Shown in pieces: positions 35,239 to 44,639 of a DNA stretch of 64,000 nt. Numbering within the stretch: the first letter of the stretch is position 1; each line of letters begins with the position of its first letter. Origin of the DNA: Taklimakanibacter deserti. Its GTDB lineage: Bacteria > Pseudomonadota > Alphaproteobacteria > Rhizobiales > Aestuariivirgaceae. The notes under the pieces were generated by a model. That model searched no databases. It was not told the DNA's origin and saw only the letters and a list, made by a program, of their open reading frames with translations. The DNA is taken from the NCBI GenBank assembly GCA_003574785.1, contig QORU01000009.1, positions 124,001 to 188,000 of the forward strand, in the 5' to 3' direction. The position numbers were made by a program, and so were the translations under genes.

Positions 35239-36348
35239 TCAGTCCTTCAGCACCTGGGCCGCGTTCTCGCCGATCTCGACGCCGACCGGCATGCCGGTCC
35301 TGAAATCCTCCGTCACGCCATGCCGGTTCTGCTGGCGGATGATGAAATGCGGACCCGCCGCGAGCTTGACATGGAAATGCGTGTCGGTGCCGAAATAGAC
35401 GATATTCTCGAGCGTGCCTTTCAGCGCATTGGCGTCGGGCCTGGCCTGGAGTGCCGCATGCTCGGGCCTGACCACGATGGTGACGCGGCCTTCAGGCTTC
35501 GTCCCTGCGGAAATGCCGGCATCGACCTCAGCCCCCGCCAGAAGCGCCACGCGCGCCTTGCCATGGCTGAGCGACTTGACGTCGCCTTCGAGGAAGTTCG
35601 TGTCGCCGATGAAATTGGCGACGAAACGCTCGGCCGGCCGGTCATAGATGTCGCGCGGCGAGCCCACTTGCAGGATGCGTCCATTGGACATGACCGCGAT
35701 GCGGTCCGACATGGTGAGCGCTTCTTCCTGATCGTGGGTCACGAAGATGAAGGTGATGCCGGTCTCATGCTGCAGCCGCTTGAGCTCGATCTGCATGTCC
35801 TTGCGCAATTTGAAATCAAGCGCCGAAAGTGGCTCGTCGAGGAGCAGCACCTTGGGCCTGGGCGCCAAAGCGCGGGCAAGCGCCACGCGCTGCTGCTGGC
35901 CGCCGGAGATCTGGCTGGTGCGGCGGTTGCGCAACTCCTCCATGCGCACGAGCTTCAGCATCTCGGCGATGCGCGCATCGATCTCAGGGCGCGGCTTGCC
36001 CAGCATTTCAAGACCGAAGCCGATATTCTGGGCGACGGTCATGTGCGGGAACAGAGCGTAATTCTGGAAGACGGTGTTGACCGGGCGCTTGAAGGGCGGC
36101 AGCGGCGCGATGTCCTCGCCATAGAGACGGATCTCGCCTTCGGTCGGAAAATCGAAGCCGGCGATCAGGCGGAGGAGGGTGGTCTTGCCGCAGCCGGAAG
36201 GGCCCAGAAGCGTGAAGAACTCATTTTCGCGAATGGTGACCGACACATTGTCGAGCGCTTTGACCGCATCATCACCATTGCCGAAAACCTTGCTGACAGC
36301 CAATGCCTCAATGGCACTGCGCCGTTCCCCAGACTCGGCCCTACCCAA
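35239..36348 (-). CDS. Polyamine-type ABC transporter ATP-binding protein (PotA-like)
   Basis: A 369-residue ATPase. Walker [10 protein letters not shown]-loop [10 protein letters not shown], signature [14 protein letters not shown], Walker [13 protein letters not shown] and switch His in [10 protein letters not shown]; the C-terminal TOBE domain (VRPEHAALQ) is typical of PotA. First gene of the transporter operon; a long leader (36349-36539) separates it from the SDR gene upstream on the same strand and should hold a promoter. Confidence 0.94.
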   Translation of the reverse strand: MGRAESGERRSAIEALAVSKVFGNGDDAVKALDNVSVTIRENEFFTLLGPSGCGKTTLLRLIAGFDFPTEGEIRLYGEDIAPLPPFKRPVNTVFQNYALFPHMTVAQNIGFGLEMLGKPRPEIDARIAEMLKLVRMEELRNRRTSQISGGQQQRVALARALAPRPKVLLLDEPLSALDFKLRKDMQIELKRLQHETGITFIFVTHDQEEALTMSDRIAVMSNGRILQVGSPRDIYDRPAERFVANFIGDTNFLEGDVKSLSHGKARVALLAGAEVDAGISAGTKPEGRVTIVVRPEHAALQARPDANALKGTLENIVYFGTDTHFHVKLAAGPHFIIRQQNRHGVTEDFRTGMPVGVEIGENAAQVLKD

Positions 36349-36490
36349 TCACAACTCCCCTGATCATGTCCTTATTCTTATTGCATCCATCCTAGGGGGA
36401 ATGTGGAAGCTTGCCAACTGGGATGTGGCATCGGCGAATCTTTCCGTCGCCCGGAGCGAAAGGACACGCGTTAACGATCTCATGTTTGGC

Positions 36491-36534
36491 GCGTGATCGG
36501 ACGGAAAACCGGTACCCACTTTTCCTGATCACGC
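36491..36534. repeat. Imperfect inverted intergenic repeat
   Basis: GCGTGATCGGACGGAAAACC at the left and a right arm TTTTCCTGATCACGC are inverted partners (outer arm GCGTGATC / GATCACGC perfect, inner GGAAAA / TTTTCC), around a centre with GGTACC. The element ends 5 bp before the SDR stop, in the intergenic space between the SDR and the PotA-like gene. The pattern resembles dispersed intergenic repeats of Hyphomicrobiales. Confidence 0.6.
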
Positions 36535-36539
36535 TACCC

Positions 36540-37364
<825 letters not shown>

Positions 37365-37389
37365 CTAACCGCCCGCCTGAGGTTTGTCC

Positions 37390-38823
37390 ATGACTGATGA
37401 GGATCTGTGCTATCTGTCCGCCAAGGAGGCGCTGAAGCTCTTCCGTGCCCGCAAGGTCTCGCCGCTCGAGATCCTGAAGGCCCAGATCGCGCGCAGCGAA
37501 AAGGTCAATCCGTCGATCAACTGCTTTACCGACCGCTATTTCGAGGAGGCGCTCGAGCAAGCCAAGGCGGCGGAAGCGGTCTATGCGAAAAGATCCGGCG
37601 CGCCGCGGCCGCTCGAAGGCATCGTCCTCGCGGTGAAGGACGCGCAGCGCGTGAAGGGCAAGCGCACGACCCACGGCTCGCTCATCTTCATCGACAATAT
37701 CGACGATCATTCCGATCCGATGATCGAGAGGCTGACGCAAGCGGGCGCCATCATCCATGCGCGCACCACGACACCCGAATTCTGCCTTTCCGGCGCCTGC
37801 CATTCGCGCGCCTGGGGCACGACGCATAATCCCTTCAATATCGATTATGGGCCCGGCGGCTCGTCCGGCGGATCGGGTGCCGCACTCGCTGCCGGCCTCA
37901 CGACGCTGGCAACGGGGACCGATATCGGCGGGTCGATCCGCATCCCGGCGTCCGCCTGCGGCGTCGTCGGCTTCAAGCCGCCGCATGGGCGCAATCCGGA
38001 CGGCCCGCCCAACTGCTTCGACCGCTACAATCACTGCGGGCCGATGACGCGCGCGGTGGGCGATGCGGCGCTGATGCAGTCGGTCACCTCAGGGCCCCAT
38101 CCGCTCGATCATGATTCCTTGCGCGATGTGGTCACGCTGCCGGAACGGCCAGGGTCGCTCAGAGGGCTCAAGATCGCGTGGTCGATCGATTTCGGCTATG
38201 TGAATGTCGATCCCGATGTGCGCAAGAACACAGCTGCGGCACTCGACCGCTTCCGCGCGCTCGGCTCAAAGGTGAGCGAGGTCACGCTCGGCTGGACCGG
38301 CGATGTCGAGACACATGCACTGCATTGGTACAATACGATGGAGTTCGGCCGCCAGACGGTGTGGTGGAAGAAGACGCATGGCCATCTCATGACCGACTAT
38401 GCGCTCAAGATGGCGGACGCCGTCGAGAAGACGGGCATCGACGACGTGCACAAGGCGTGGGCCGAGGCGCATCGCATGTATGAGACATTGGGCCCGGTGC
38501 TCGCGGAACATGACGTCTTCATCTGCCCGACGCTCAACCTTCCCGCCGTGCATGCCGACCATGATCCCTGGGATCCCGATTTCAGCATCAACGGCGTCAA
38601 GGTCGACGGCGAATATGGATGGGTCATGACCCATCAGTTCAACATGCTGCATAATTGCCCGGTGATGTCGGTGCCTTCGGGCTTTGCCGCGAGCGGGGTC
38701 CCGACCGGCATCCAGATCGTCGGGCGGACCTTCGACGATGCCACCGTGTTCAAGGCGGCGCTCGCCTATGAGAAGGCCGTCGGTGGTTGGCTTACCGAAA
38801 AGAAGTCCAGGCCGAAGATCTAA
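37390..38823 (+). CDS. Amidase (amidase signature family)
   Basis: A 477-residue enzyme of the amidase signature family. The Ser-cisSer-Lys triad is visible: Lys in [11 protein letters not shown] (about residue 83), cis-Ser in [13 protein letters not shown] and nucleophile Ser in [12 protein letters not shown] (about residue 185). The residue pattern is that of hydrolases of small amides rather than GatA. The ATG at 37390 is used; a TTG at 37384 is in frame. The neighbouring polyamine and amino-acid systems suggest nitrogen recovery from an amide. Confidence 0.9.
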   Translation: MTDEDLCYLSAKEALKLFRARKVSPLEILKAQIARSEKVNPSINCFTDRYFEEALEQAKAAEAVYAKRSGAPRPLEGIVLAVKDAQRVKGKRTTHGSLIFIDNIDDHSDPMIERLTQAGAIIHARTTTPEFCLSGACHSRAWGTTHNPFNIDYGPGGSSGGSGAALAAGLTTLATGTDIGGSIRIPASACGVVGFKPPHGRNPDGPPNCFDRYNHCGPMTRAVGDAALMQSVTSGPHPLDHDSLRDVVTLPERPGSLRGLKIAWSIDFGYVNVDPDVRKNTAAALDRFRALGSKVSEVTLGWTGDVETHALHWYNTMEFGRQTVWWKKTHGHLMTDYALKMADAVEKTGIDDVHKAWAEAHRMYETLGPVLAEHDVFICPTLNLPAVHADHDPWDPDFSINGVKVDGEYGWVMTHQFNMLHNCPVMSVPSGFAASGVPTGIQIVGRTFDDATVFKAALAYEKAVGGWLTEKKSRPKI

Positions 38824-38862
38824 AATTCATGTTCTTTTTCAAAAGCATATTTGAAATTAAAT

Positions 38863-38900
38863 ACTTAAGACTTGACTTATTTAAGTGATAACTACATTAT
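38863..38900 (+). promoter_or_regulatory. ArsR-gene promoter with operator-like inverted repeat
   Basis: A markedly AT-rich stretch. TTGACT at 38872-38877 and CATTAT at 38895-38900 are separated by 17 bp, a good housekeeping promoter. ACTTAA (38863-38868) and TTAAGT (38881-38886) form an inverted repeat overlapping the -35 and spacer, as expected of an ArsR autoregulatory site. Transcription would begin about 38907, exactly at the second ATG of the gene, implying a leaderless mRNA. Confidence 0.65.
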
Positions 38901-38906
38901 ATGGCC

Positions 38907-39233
38907 ATGGATAGTTTCACGGCCATTTCCGACCCCACGCGCCGGCGCATCATCGGCCTCCTGGCGGAGCGCGAGCTTTCCGCCGGCGCGCTGGCGGAGA
39001 ATTTCCGGATGACGGCGCCGGCGGTGTCGCAGCATTTGAAGGCGCTCAAGCAAGCGCGGCTCGTCGATGTGCGCGTGGAGGGCCAGCGGCGCATCTATTC
39101 GCTCAATGCGCAAGGGCTGAGCGACGTCGAAAGCTGGCTCAAATCCATCCGTGACTTCTGGCGCTCAAGGCTCGATGCGCTCGAGGAAGCCCTTAGGCAG
39201 CCGGATCCGCGCAGCAAGGATGATCAGTCATGA
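38907..39233 (+). CDS. ArsR-family transcriptional regulator
   Basis: A 108-residue winged-helix repressor. The N-terminus MDSFTAISDPTRRRIIGLL and the recognition helix MTAPAVSQHLKAL are classic; there are no cysteine metal-binding residues, so it is of the non-metal (SdpR-like) group. An ATG two codons earlier (38901) abuts the -10 box; I preferred 38907. Overlaps the next gene by 4 bp (ATGA), forming an ArsR-VOC pair. Confidence 0.9.
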   Translation: MDSFTAISDPTRRRIIGLLAERELSAGALAENFRMTAPAVSQHLKALKQARLVDVRVEGQRRIYSLNAQGLSDVESWLKSIRDFWRSRLDALEEALRQPDPRSKDDQS

Positions 39234-39667
39234 ATTATGACGGCACCGTCATCGACAACAGCAATCATGAGCAGGAGCAGCGCAAAATGCCCGACACGTC
39301 TCCCAAATTCCGCGGTGGCCGCAACATCGCCATGAAGCTGCCGCCGCATCAATATGAAGCGACGATCAAATTCTACCGCGACACGCTCGGCCTCGAGGTC
39401 ACGCAGACGTCGGAGAATTCGCATGCGGTGGATTACGGTCCGATCCGCCTGTGGCTCGACCGCTGCGCCAAGACGTCCCATGCCGAGCTCTGGCTCGACA
39501 TCGGCACCAGCGACACGAAGAAAGCGGCCCGGCATCTCGCGGCGCAAGATGTCGTGCGCTGCGATGCGATCGAGGCGCTGCCTGAAAATTTCGACGGCTA
39601 TTGGATCGCCAATCCCGCCGGCATCGTCCACATCGTCAGCGGCTATGAGGATTCAGGCGCCGTTTAG
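39230..39667 (+). CDS. VOC/glyoxalase-family protein
   Basis: A 145-residue protein of the vicinal-oxygen-chelate fold: the core starts about residue 34 (MKLPPHQYEATIKFYRDTLG) and ends in YWIANPAGIVHIVSG. Translationally coupled to the ArsR-like regulator by an ATGA overlap, a common arrangement with unknown substrate. An internal ATG at 39287 is a possible shorter start. Overlaps the convergent carbonic anhydrase gene by 15 bp. Confidence 0.83.
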   Translation: MNYDGTVIDNSNHEQEQRKMPDTSPKFRGGRNIAMKLPPHQYEATIKFYRDTLGLEVTQTSENSHAVDYGPIRLWLDRCAKTSHAELWLDIGTSDTKKAARHLAAQDVVRCDAIEALPENFDGYWIANPAGIVHIVSGYEDSGAV

Positions 39668-40381
39668 ATAGCTGACGGCGCCTGTCTGCAGGTCGTAGAT
39701 CGCCGAAACGATTTTCAGCTTGCCGGCACCGGCAAGGCCTGAAAGTACGCTGCTCGCGGCAGTAAGCCGCCCGGCGGTCCGTCTGGCGCTCTCTTTGGCG
39801 GCGTTGTCGACGAAGTCGCCAGAGTCTTTCTGCACCGCAAGTGCCGCCGGCAGAATGGGATCGATCATCGGGCCGATGGCGCCGGGATAGGTTGCATTCT
39901 TCTTGATGACGTCGCACGCTGCCTTCACCGCTCCGCAACTGGTGTGGGCCAAGACGACGATCAGCGGCGAGCCGAGCACGGCAGCGCCATATTCGACCGT
40001 GCCAAGGGTCGCGGTGTCGACGAGATTGCCGGCGTTGCGCGCGATGAAGAGCTCGCCGACGCCGCGACCGCCGAAGATCAGCTCCGGCGGCACACGACTG
40101 TCAGCACAGCTGATGATCGTCGCCCAGGGTGCCTGGTGCCCGGCCACTGCCGTGCGCTGCTTCGCCAGATCGACCGAGCAGAGCTCCGGATTGCCGACAT
40201 AGCGTTCGTTGCCTGATTTCAGGGCGGCGAAGGCCTCGTCGGGAGACAGCGCGGTCGGCGCGCCGTCGGCGGCGCGTGCCGGTCCCGATACGCCGCCAAG
40301 CCCGAGCGCGACAATGCTCGCCGCGCCGAGCGTCAGCACATCCCTTCGACCGATCCCGTTATTCTTGCAATTGCCGCACAT
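39653..40381 (-). CDS. Exported beta-class carbonic anhydrase with twin-arginine signal
   Basis: A 242-residue enzyme for CO2/bicarbonate interconversion. Zinc-site motifs CADSRVPPE and AHTSCGAV are intact. The N-terminus MCGNCKNNGIGRRDVLTLGA carries a twin-arginine motif followed by a hydrophobic stretch and an ARA cleavage site about residue 37, so it should fold in the cytoplasm and be exported through Tat. AAGGGA lies upstream of the ATG. Divergent from the SnoaL-like gene. Confidence 0.9.
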   Translation of the reverse strand: MCGNCKNNGIGRRDVLTLGAASIVALGLGGVSGPARAADGAPTALSPDEAFAALKSGNERYVGNPELCSVDLAKQRTAVAGHQAPWATIISCADSRVPPELIFGGRGVGELFIARNAGNLVDTATLGTVEYGAAVLGSPLIVVLAHTSCGAVKAACDVIKKNATYPGAIGPMIDPILPAALAVQKDSGDFVDNAAKESARRTAGRLTAASSVLSGLAGAGKLKIVSAIYDLQTGAVSYLNGA

Positions 40382-40626
40382 GAGCTGTCCCTTCCGTGGT
40401 GCCAGCCCGATGCCGGCCTCCAAAGCACTGTATCACAAGCCTGACGTTAGGTCATGTATCGAAATGATCGAGACGCTGGCGGCGTTCAGGACGTGCGGCA
40501 GCACCGCGCCGGGGCCGCGTGCACATCTGATGCGCGACCTCCTTTCCTACCCTTGCCGGGGTATTTCCTGCGCTGTCCTGCCGACTAGGATCACCGCGAA
40601 AACGAGCCGGAAAAAGGAGGAAGGAC

Positions 40627-41055
40627 ATGACGGGCAAGGATGTTGCAGGTGTGCGGGCGGCGATCGATGCGTGGCTCGATGCGTGGACTTTCGGCGATCA
40701 GCCCTGGAGCATCGAGAAATTCGAGCGCGTCCTCGACAAGGACGCGATGGTCATTGACGACTATGGCGGCCAGCTGTCTCTGCTTTACGGCCACAAGGAC
40801 TACAAGACGATCTGGGGCGACATGGTCAAGCAATACATGAAACAGTGGGCCATCAAGGCCGAGGAAGACAGCGTCCAGATCTGGGTGGACGGCAATATCG
40901 CCTGCGCCTCCTTCATCCTGCGCGGCGGCGGCGAGATGGCCAACGGCCAAGTGCACAAACTGCGCCAGTACTGCACCTTCCCGCTGGAGCGGCGCGACGG
41001 CAAGTGGATCATCCTCAAGGAGCACATCACCACCGACCCGGACTATTCCACCTGA
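40627..41055 (+). CDS. SnoaL/NTF2-like protein
   Basis: A 142-residue alpha+beta cone-fold protein (MTGKDVAGVRAAIDAWLDAW start; FPLERRDGKWIILKEHITTD end). Members are isomerases, hydratases or scaffolds with variable active sites; none can be assigned here. A strong AAAAAGGAGGAA site precedes the ATG. It lies 12 bp upstream of the deacetylase gene and starts the plus-strand part of the island. Confidence 0.75.
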   Translation: MTGKDVAGVRAAIDAWLDAWTFGDQPWSIEKFERVLDKDAMVIDDYGGQLSLLYGHKDYKTIWGDMVKQYMKQWAIKAEEDSVQIWVDGNIACASFILRGGGEMANGQVHKLRQYCTFPLERRDGKWIILKEHITTDPDYST

Positions 41056-41067
41056 TTGGAGGCGGTG

Positions 41068-41955
41068 ATGACCCTCAATTGCGCTCTCACCTTCGATTTC
41101 GACGCCATGTCGGTCTGGCTCGGCTCCTATAAGAGCCGCAACCCGTCGATGATCTCGCGCGGCGAGTTCGGCGCCATCGCCGTGCCGCGCATTCTGAGCC
41201 TCCTCAAGAAGCACCGGATCAAGGCGACCTTCTGCATTCCCGGCCACACGGCGCTCGCCTATCCCGATATCGTCAAGAAGATCGACGCCGAGGGCCATGA
41301 GATCGCCCATCACGGCTGGGTCCACGAAAATCCGGCCGATTTCGACGAAGCCGGCGAGCGCTTCAATATCGAGAAGGGTCTCGAATGTCTCAAAAAGGCA
41401 GCCGGGGTGACGCCGAAAGGCTACCGGTCACCCTCCTGGGATTTCTCGGATCGCACCATCAAGATCCTCCTCGATTACGGCTTCGTCTATGATTCGAGCC
41501 TGATGGGCGCCGACTTCACACCCTATTATGCCCGCATCGATGACGGCTTCGACAGTGTCTCGCCCTACAGATTCGGACCCAATGTCGATCTGGTCGAGCT
41601 GCCCGTCACCTGGCTCCTGGACGATTTCCCGCATTTCGAATTCGTCGACAAGGATACTTACGGCCTGTCGGCATCGAGCAAGGTCGAGGAAATCTGGACG
41701 GATGAATTCACCTACGCCCGCAAGAACGTCAAAGGCGGATTGTTCAGCCTCACCATGCATCCGCAAGTGATCGGGCGCGGGCATCGCCTGATGATGCTCG
41801 AGCGCCTGATCAACAAGTTCAAGCGCGCGCGCGATGTGAAGTTCACCACCATGCTCGCCTATGCGCAGGGCTGGCGCAAAGCCAATCCGCTGGACAAGTG
41901 GAAGGCCTCCGGCGCGCCGCAAGCGCAGTCCGCCTGCGGACGGGACCGCCTATGA
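41068..41955 (+). CDS. NodB-family deacetylase / cyclic-imidase-like protein, copy 1
   Basis: A 295-residue protein with the NodB fold. Metal motif 1 is LTFDFDAMSVW (TFDFD in place of the usual TFDDG) and motif 2 is GHEIAHHGWVHENP; the GYRSPSWDFS stretch and TMHPQVIGRGHR at the end define a PuuE/PgdA-like branch whose characterised members act on small cyclic imides, allantoin or peptidoglycan. No signal peptide, so a cytoplasmic small-molecule hydrolase is more likely than a polysaccharide deacetylase. ATG at 41068 with GGAGG 5 bp upstream; overlaps the C45 gene by 4 bp. Closely related to the protein encoded at 51376. Confidence 0.85.
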   Translation: MTLNCALTFDFDAMSVWLGSYKSRNPSMISRGEFGAIAVPRILSLLKKHRIKATFCIPGHTALAYPDIVKKIDAEGHEIAHHGWVHENPADFDEAGERFNIEKGLECLKKAAGVTPKGYRSPSWDFSDRTIKILLDYGFVYDSSLMGADFTPYYARIDDGFDSVSPYRFGPNVDLVELPVTWLLDDFPHFEFVDKDTYGLSASSKVEEIWTDEFTYARKNVKGGLFSLTMHPQVIGRGHRLMMLERLINKFKRARDVKFTTMLAYAQGWRKANPLDKWKASGAPQAQSACGRDRL

Positions 41956-43052
41956 TCCGGCATTTCCGCTCGACGGCCACCGATGCGCATGCGCGGGGAT
42001 TGGAATTCGGCGCCGCCCATGCCGACAGGATCCGCACCAATATCGGCATCTATCAGGAGATGTTCGAGCGCCAGGCGGGTGGCAGCTTCGACATGGAAAG
42101 CGCCGGTAGTGCTGCGCTTGCGGCCACGCAAGCCTTCGCTCCCGCTCTATATGAAGAAATGCAGGGCATGGCCGAAGGCACCGGCGTCGATCCGGCGCTC
42201 ATCGGCATGCTGAATGCGCGCACCGAGATCCTGGCCTTTCTGAAGGCCGGAACCCGCGGCGAATGCTCGTCCGTGATTCATGCGCCGGTGGACGGCCGCG
42301 CGCCGACGGCCGTCCAGACCTGGGACTGGTATTATGCCTTGAAGGACTCCTGGCTGGTCTGGGAAATCCCGCTCGCCGATGGCAGCGTGACCAAGACCAT
42401 GACCGAATATGGCATCGTCGGAAAGACCGGCCTCAATACGCGCGGGCTGGGCGTGCTCTTCACCATCCTTCACCATGCGGATGACGGCAAGCGCATCGGC
42501 GTGCCGGTGCATGTGGTGGCGCGGCAGGTCCTCGATTCCGCCGCCACCATCACCCGTGCGGCCCAGCTCGCGGCGGGCGCCGATGTGTCGGCGTCGAGCT
42601 CCATCAACCTCGTGTCGCTCGAGCATGACGTGGCGGCGGCGATGACGGTCGAGCTCCATCCCGGCGGCCCGGGCTTCGTCCTGCCGCAGGCCAATGGCTT
42701 CCTCGTCCACACCAACCATTTCCTGGCGCCGGGACTTGACGCCTCCGACACCGAGCCGAAATCCTTTCCGGACACGCTGTTGCGCCACGATCTGCTGACG
42801 CGCCGGATGGCGGCGCTCGCGGAGGTGAATGCGCGGACGGTGCTCGCGGCCATGGCCAGCCATTCCGGCAAGGGTGCCGCGGTTTGCTGCCATCACGATC
42901 CCGCCGAGGCGCCGCCGATGCAATATGAGACGTTGTCCACCGTTGTGCTCGATCTCGAGGCCGGCAGCCTGGACGTCCATGCCGGCGGTCCGTGCAGCCA
43001 TCCCGCGGTCAGGCGAGAGGCTGACCGGCCCGCTGCGGCAAAATATGGCTGA
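41952..43052 (+). CDS. C45-family Ntn-hydrolase / acyl-CoA:6-APA acyltransferase-like protein
   Basis: A 366-residue protein of the C45 (AAT) family, which autoprocesses before a cysteine. Candidate nucleophile is C105 in TRGECSSV, giving a 104-residue alpha part and a 262-residue beta part, close to the Cys103 of penicillin acyltransferase. Other family features: AEGTGVDPALIGMLNARTE and TWDWYYAL. It could hydrolyse or transfer an acyl group on an amine. Overlaps the deacetylase gene by 4 bp and converges with the LuxR-type gene with a 44-bp 3' overlap. Confidence 0.85.
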   Translation: MIRHFRSTATDAHARGLEFGAAHADRIRTNIGIYQEMFERQAGGSFDMESAGSAALAATQAFAPALYEEMQGMAEGTGVDPALIGMLNARTEILAFLKAGTRGECSSVIHAPVDGRAPTAVQTWDWYYALKDSWLVWEIPLADGSVTKTMTEYGIVGKTGLNTRGLGVLFTILHHADDGKRIGVPVHVVARQVLDSAATITRAAQLAAGADVSASSSINLVSLEHDVAAAMTVELHPGGPGFVLPQANGFLVHTNHFLAPGLDASDTEPKSFPDTLLRHDLLTRRMAALAEVNARTVLAAMASHSGKGAAVCCHHDPAEAPPMQYETLSTVVLDLEAGSLDVHAGGPCSHPAVRREADRPAAAKYG

Positions 43053-43866
43053 TGAACAGTTGGAACAGCTCCGCCTGCGAAGAGATCCGCATCTTGGCGT
43101 AGAGGTTCTTGCGGTGCACTTTCACGGTTTCGGCGCTGATGGCCAGGATCACGCCCATCGAGGCATTCGAATGGCCGCGCAGGATCATGTCGGCGATTTC
43201 CGCTTCGCGGGCCGTCACGTGGAACGGTTTCAGCCATTGTCCCGCATGCTCGGGCGCCTGATGTCCGGCGGCATCACGCCCCGCGTCCTGCAAATGATAT
43301 TGCTTCAGCAGCAGGGTGGAGAGCAGCGGCCGGAGCCGCTTCACATGGGCAAGATCATCGGCGGCATAGATGCATGAGTTGCAGCGGCGGCCGAGGGAGA
43401 GATGCATGGTGCGCTGCTCGTCGACCGGGCACAGAAGGCCGATCTCGTCGATCATGTTCACCTTCTCGTAATAGGCCTTGTAGAAATCCGACTCGCCAAA
43501 GCCGTCGGGCGCTATGTCTTTGAGCAGCATCACGCCGTCGCGGCGCTCATCGAGGCTCGCGCGGTAGAACGGATCCAGCGTGTAGGCGCCCTGGCTGTAC
43601 AGCATCTGAAAATAATTGGGCTGCTGCGGCGACCATTGATGCAGGATGAGCGGCGGGCCCTGACGGTCGAAGACCAGGGCCACGCAATTGTCGATCCGCA
43701 CGATGCCGTTGATGAAAGCGCGCAGCGCGGCGTAAAAATCTTCGCCGCCAAGGGCAGCGACAACCGAGGCCAGCAAAGCGGCGTCGACGGTCACGCTCTG
43801 CGCCGGCGCAACCGGACTTCGTTCCGCCGGCACGGGCTCGATGCGCAGATGGCGGATGCCGCTCAT
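43009..43866 (-). CDS. LuxR-family transcriptional regulator
   Basis: A 285-residue regulator: unassigned N-terminal sensory region (about 1-215) and C-terminal LuxR helix-turn-helix (FHVTAREAEIADMILRGHSN, then ISAETVKVHRKNLYAKM). No receiver motif and no recognisable autoinducer pocket. The ATG overlaps the permease stop by 4 bp, so it is the last gene of the Rieske-transporter operon and may regulate it in response to a metabolite. Confidence 0.85.
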   Translation of the reverse strand: MSGIRHLRIEPVPAERSPVAPAQSVTVDAALLASVVAALGGEDFYAALRAFINGIVRIDNCVALVFDRQGPPLILHQWSPQQPNYFQMLYSQGAYTLDPFYRASLDERRDGVMLLKDIAPDGFGESDFYKAYYEKVNMIDEIGLLCPVDEQRTMHLSLGRRCNSCIYAADDLAHVKRLRPLLSTLLLKQYHLQDAGRDAAGHQAPEHAGQWLKPFHVTAREAEIADMILRGHSNASMGVILAISAETVKVHRKNLYAKMRISSQAELFQLFISHILPQRAGQPLA

Positions 43867-44639
43867 CCGCGGAACCGCGTCAGCCACAGAGCGATGGCCG
43901 ATGTTCCGAGCGTGAAGGCGAGAATGAGCGTGCCGAGCGCGTTGATCGAGGGGTCGAGTCCGGTGCGCAGCATGCCCCAGACCAGCGTCGGCAAAGTGTT
44001 GCCGCCGCCCAGCATGAAGAAGGTGATGACGAAATCGTCGAGCGACAGCGCCATGGACATCAGCGCCGCGCCGAGGAGCGTCGGACGGATGATGGGGAAT
44101 GTGACCGTCAGGAAGGTGGTGAGCGGCGAGGCGCCGAGATCGCGGGCGCTGTCCAGCACCGTGTAGTCGAAGTCGCGCAGCCGCGCCGCGACGATCAGGA
44201 TCACGAAGGGCATGGTGAAGGTGAGATGCGCCAGGATCACGGTGAGGAGGCTGAGCTTCACGCCCGCCACGGCGAAGGCCGACAGCAAAGCGAGCGCCAG
44301 GACGAGCGGCGGCATCATCATCGGCAGCCCGAACAGCAATGTGCTGGCGGCGGCGGGCTTAGGCCGCATGCGCGAGATGACGACGGCGGCCATCGAGCCG
44401 ATGACGGTCGCGGCCAGCGCCACGCTCAACGAGACGATCGCGGTGCTGCGCAGCGCGCCCCAGAATTCCGTCCTGGCGAAGAGCTTGCGATACCAGTCGA
44501 CCGTCAGTCCGGGAATGGGAAAGGTCATCACATCGCTGCTGCCGAACGAGAACACGACGACCAGCAGCAGCGGCGCCAGCATGAACAGCAGCGCCAGGCC
44601 GGCGGCGAGGTTCAAGCCATGGCGGGCGAGCGCGGTCAT
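43863..44639 (-). CDS. Pot-type ABC transporter permease, second system (PotC-like)
   Basis: A 258-residue BPD_transp_1 permease with about six hydrophobic segments; EAA loop DSARDLGASPLTTFLTVTFP. ATG at 44639 overlaps the PotB-like stop by 4 bp (ATGA); a longer open frame upstream is shadow. Translationally coupled on both sides. Confidence 0.9.
   Translation of the reverse strand: MTALARHGLNLAAGLALLFMLAPLLLVVVFSFGSSDVMTFPIPGLTVDWYRKLFARTEFWGALRSTAIVSLSVALAATVIGSMAAVVISRMRPKPAAASTLLFGLPMMMPPLVLALALLSAFAVAGVKLSLLTVILAHLTFTMPFVILIVAARLRDFDYTVLDSARDLGASPLTTFLTVTFPIIRPTLLGAALMSMALSLDDFVITFFMLGGGNTLPTLVWGMLRTGLDPSINALGTLILAFTLGTSAIALWLTRFRG

Noticed and set aside
41068..41955. NodB/chitooligosaccharide nodulation gene
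   Set aside because: No signal peptide, atypical motif 1, and no other nod genes; a small-molecule branch fits better.
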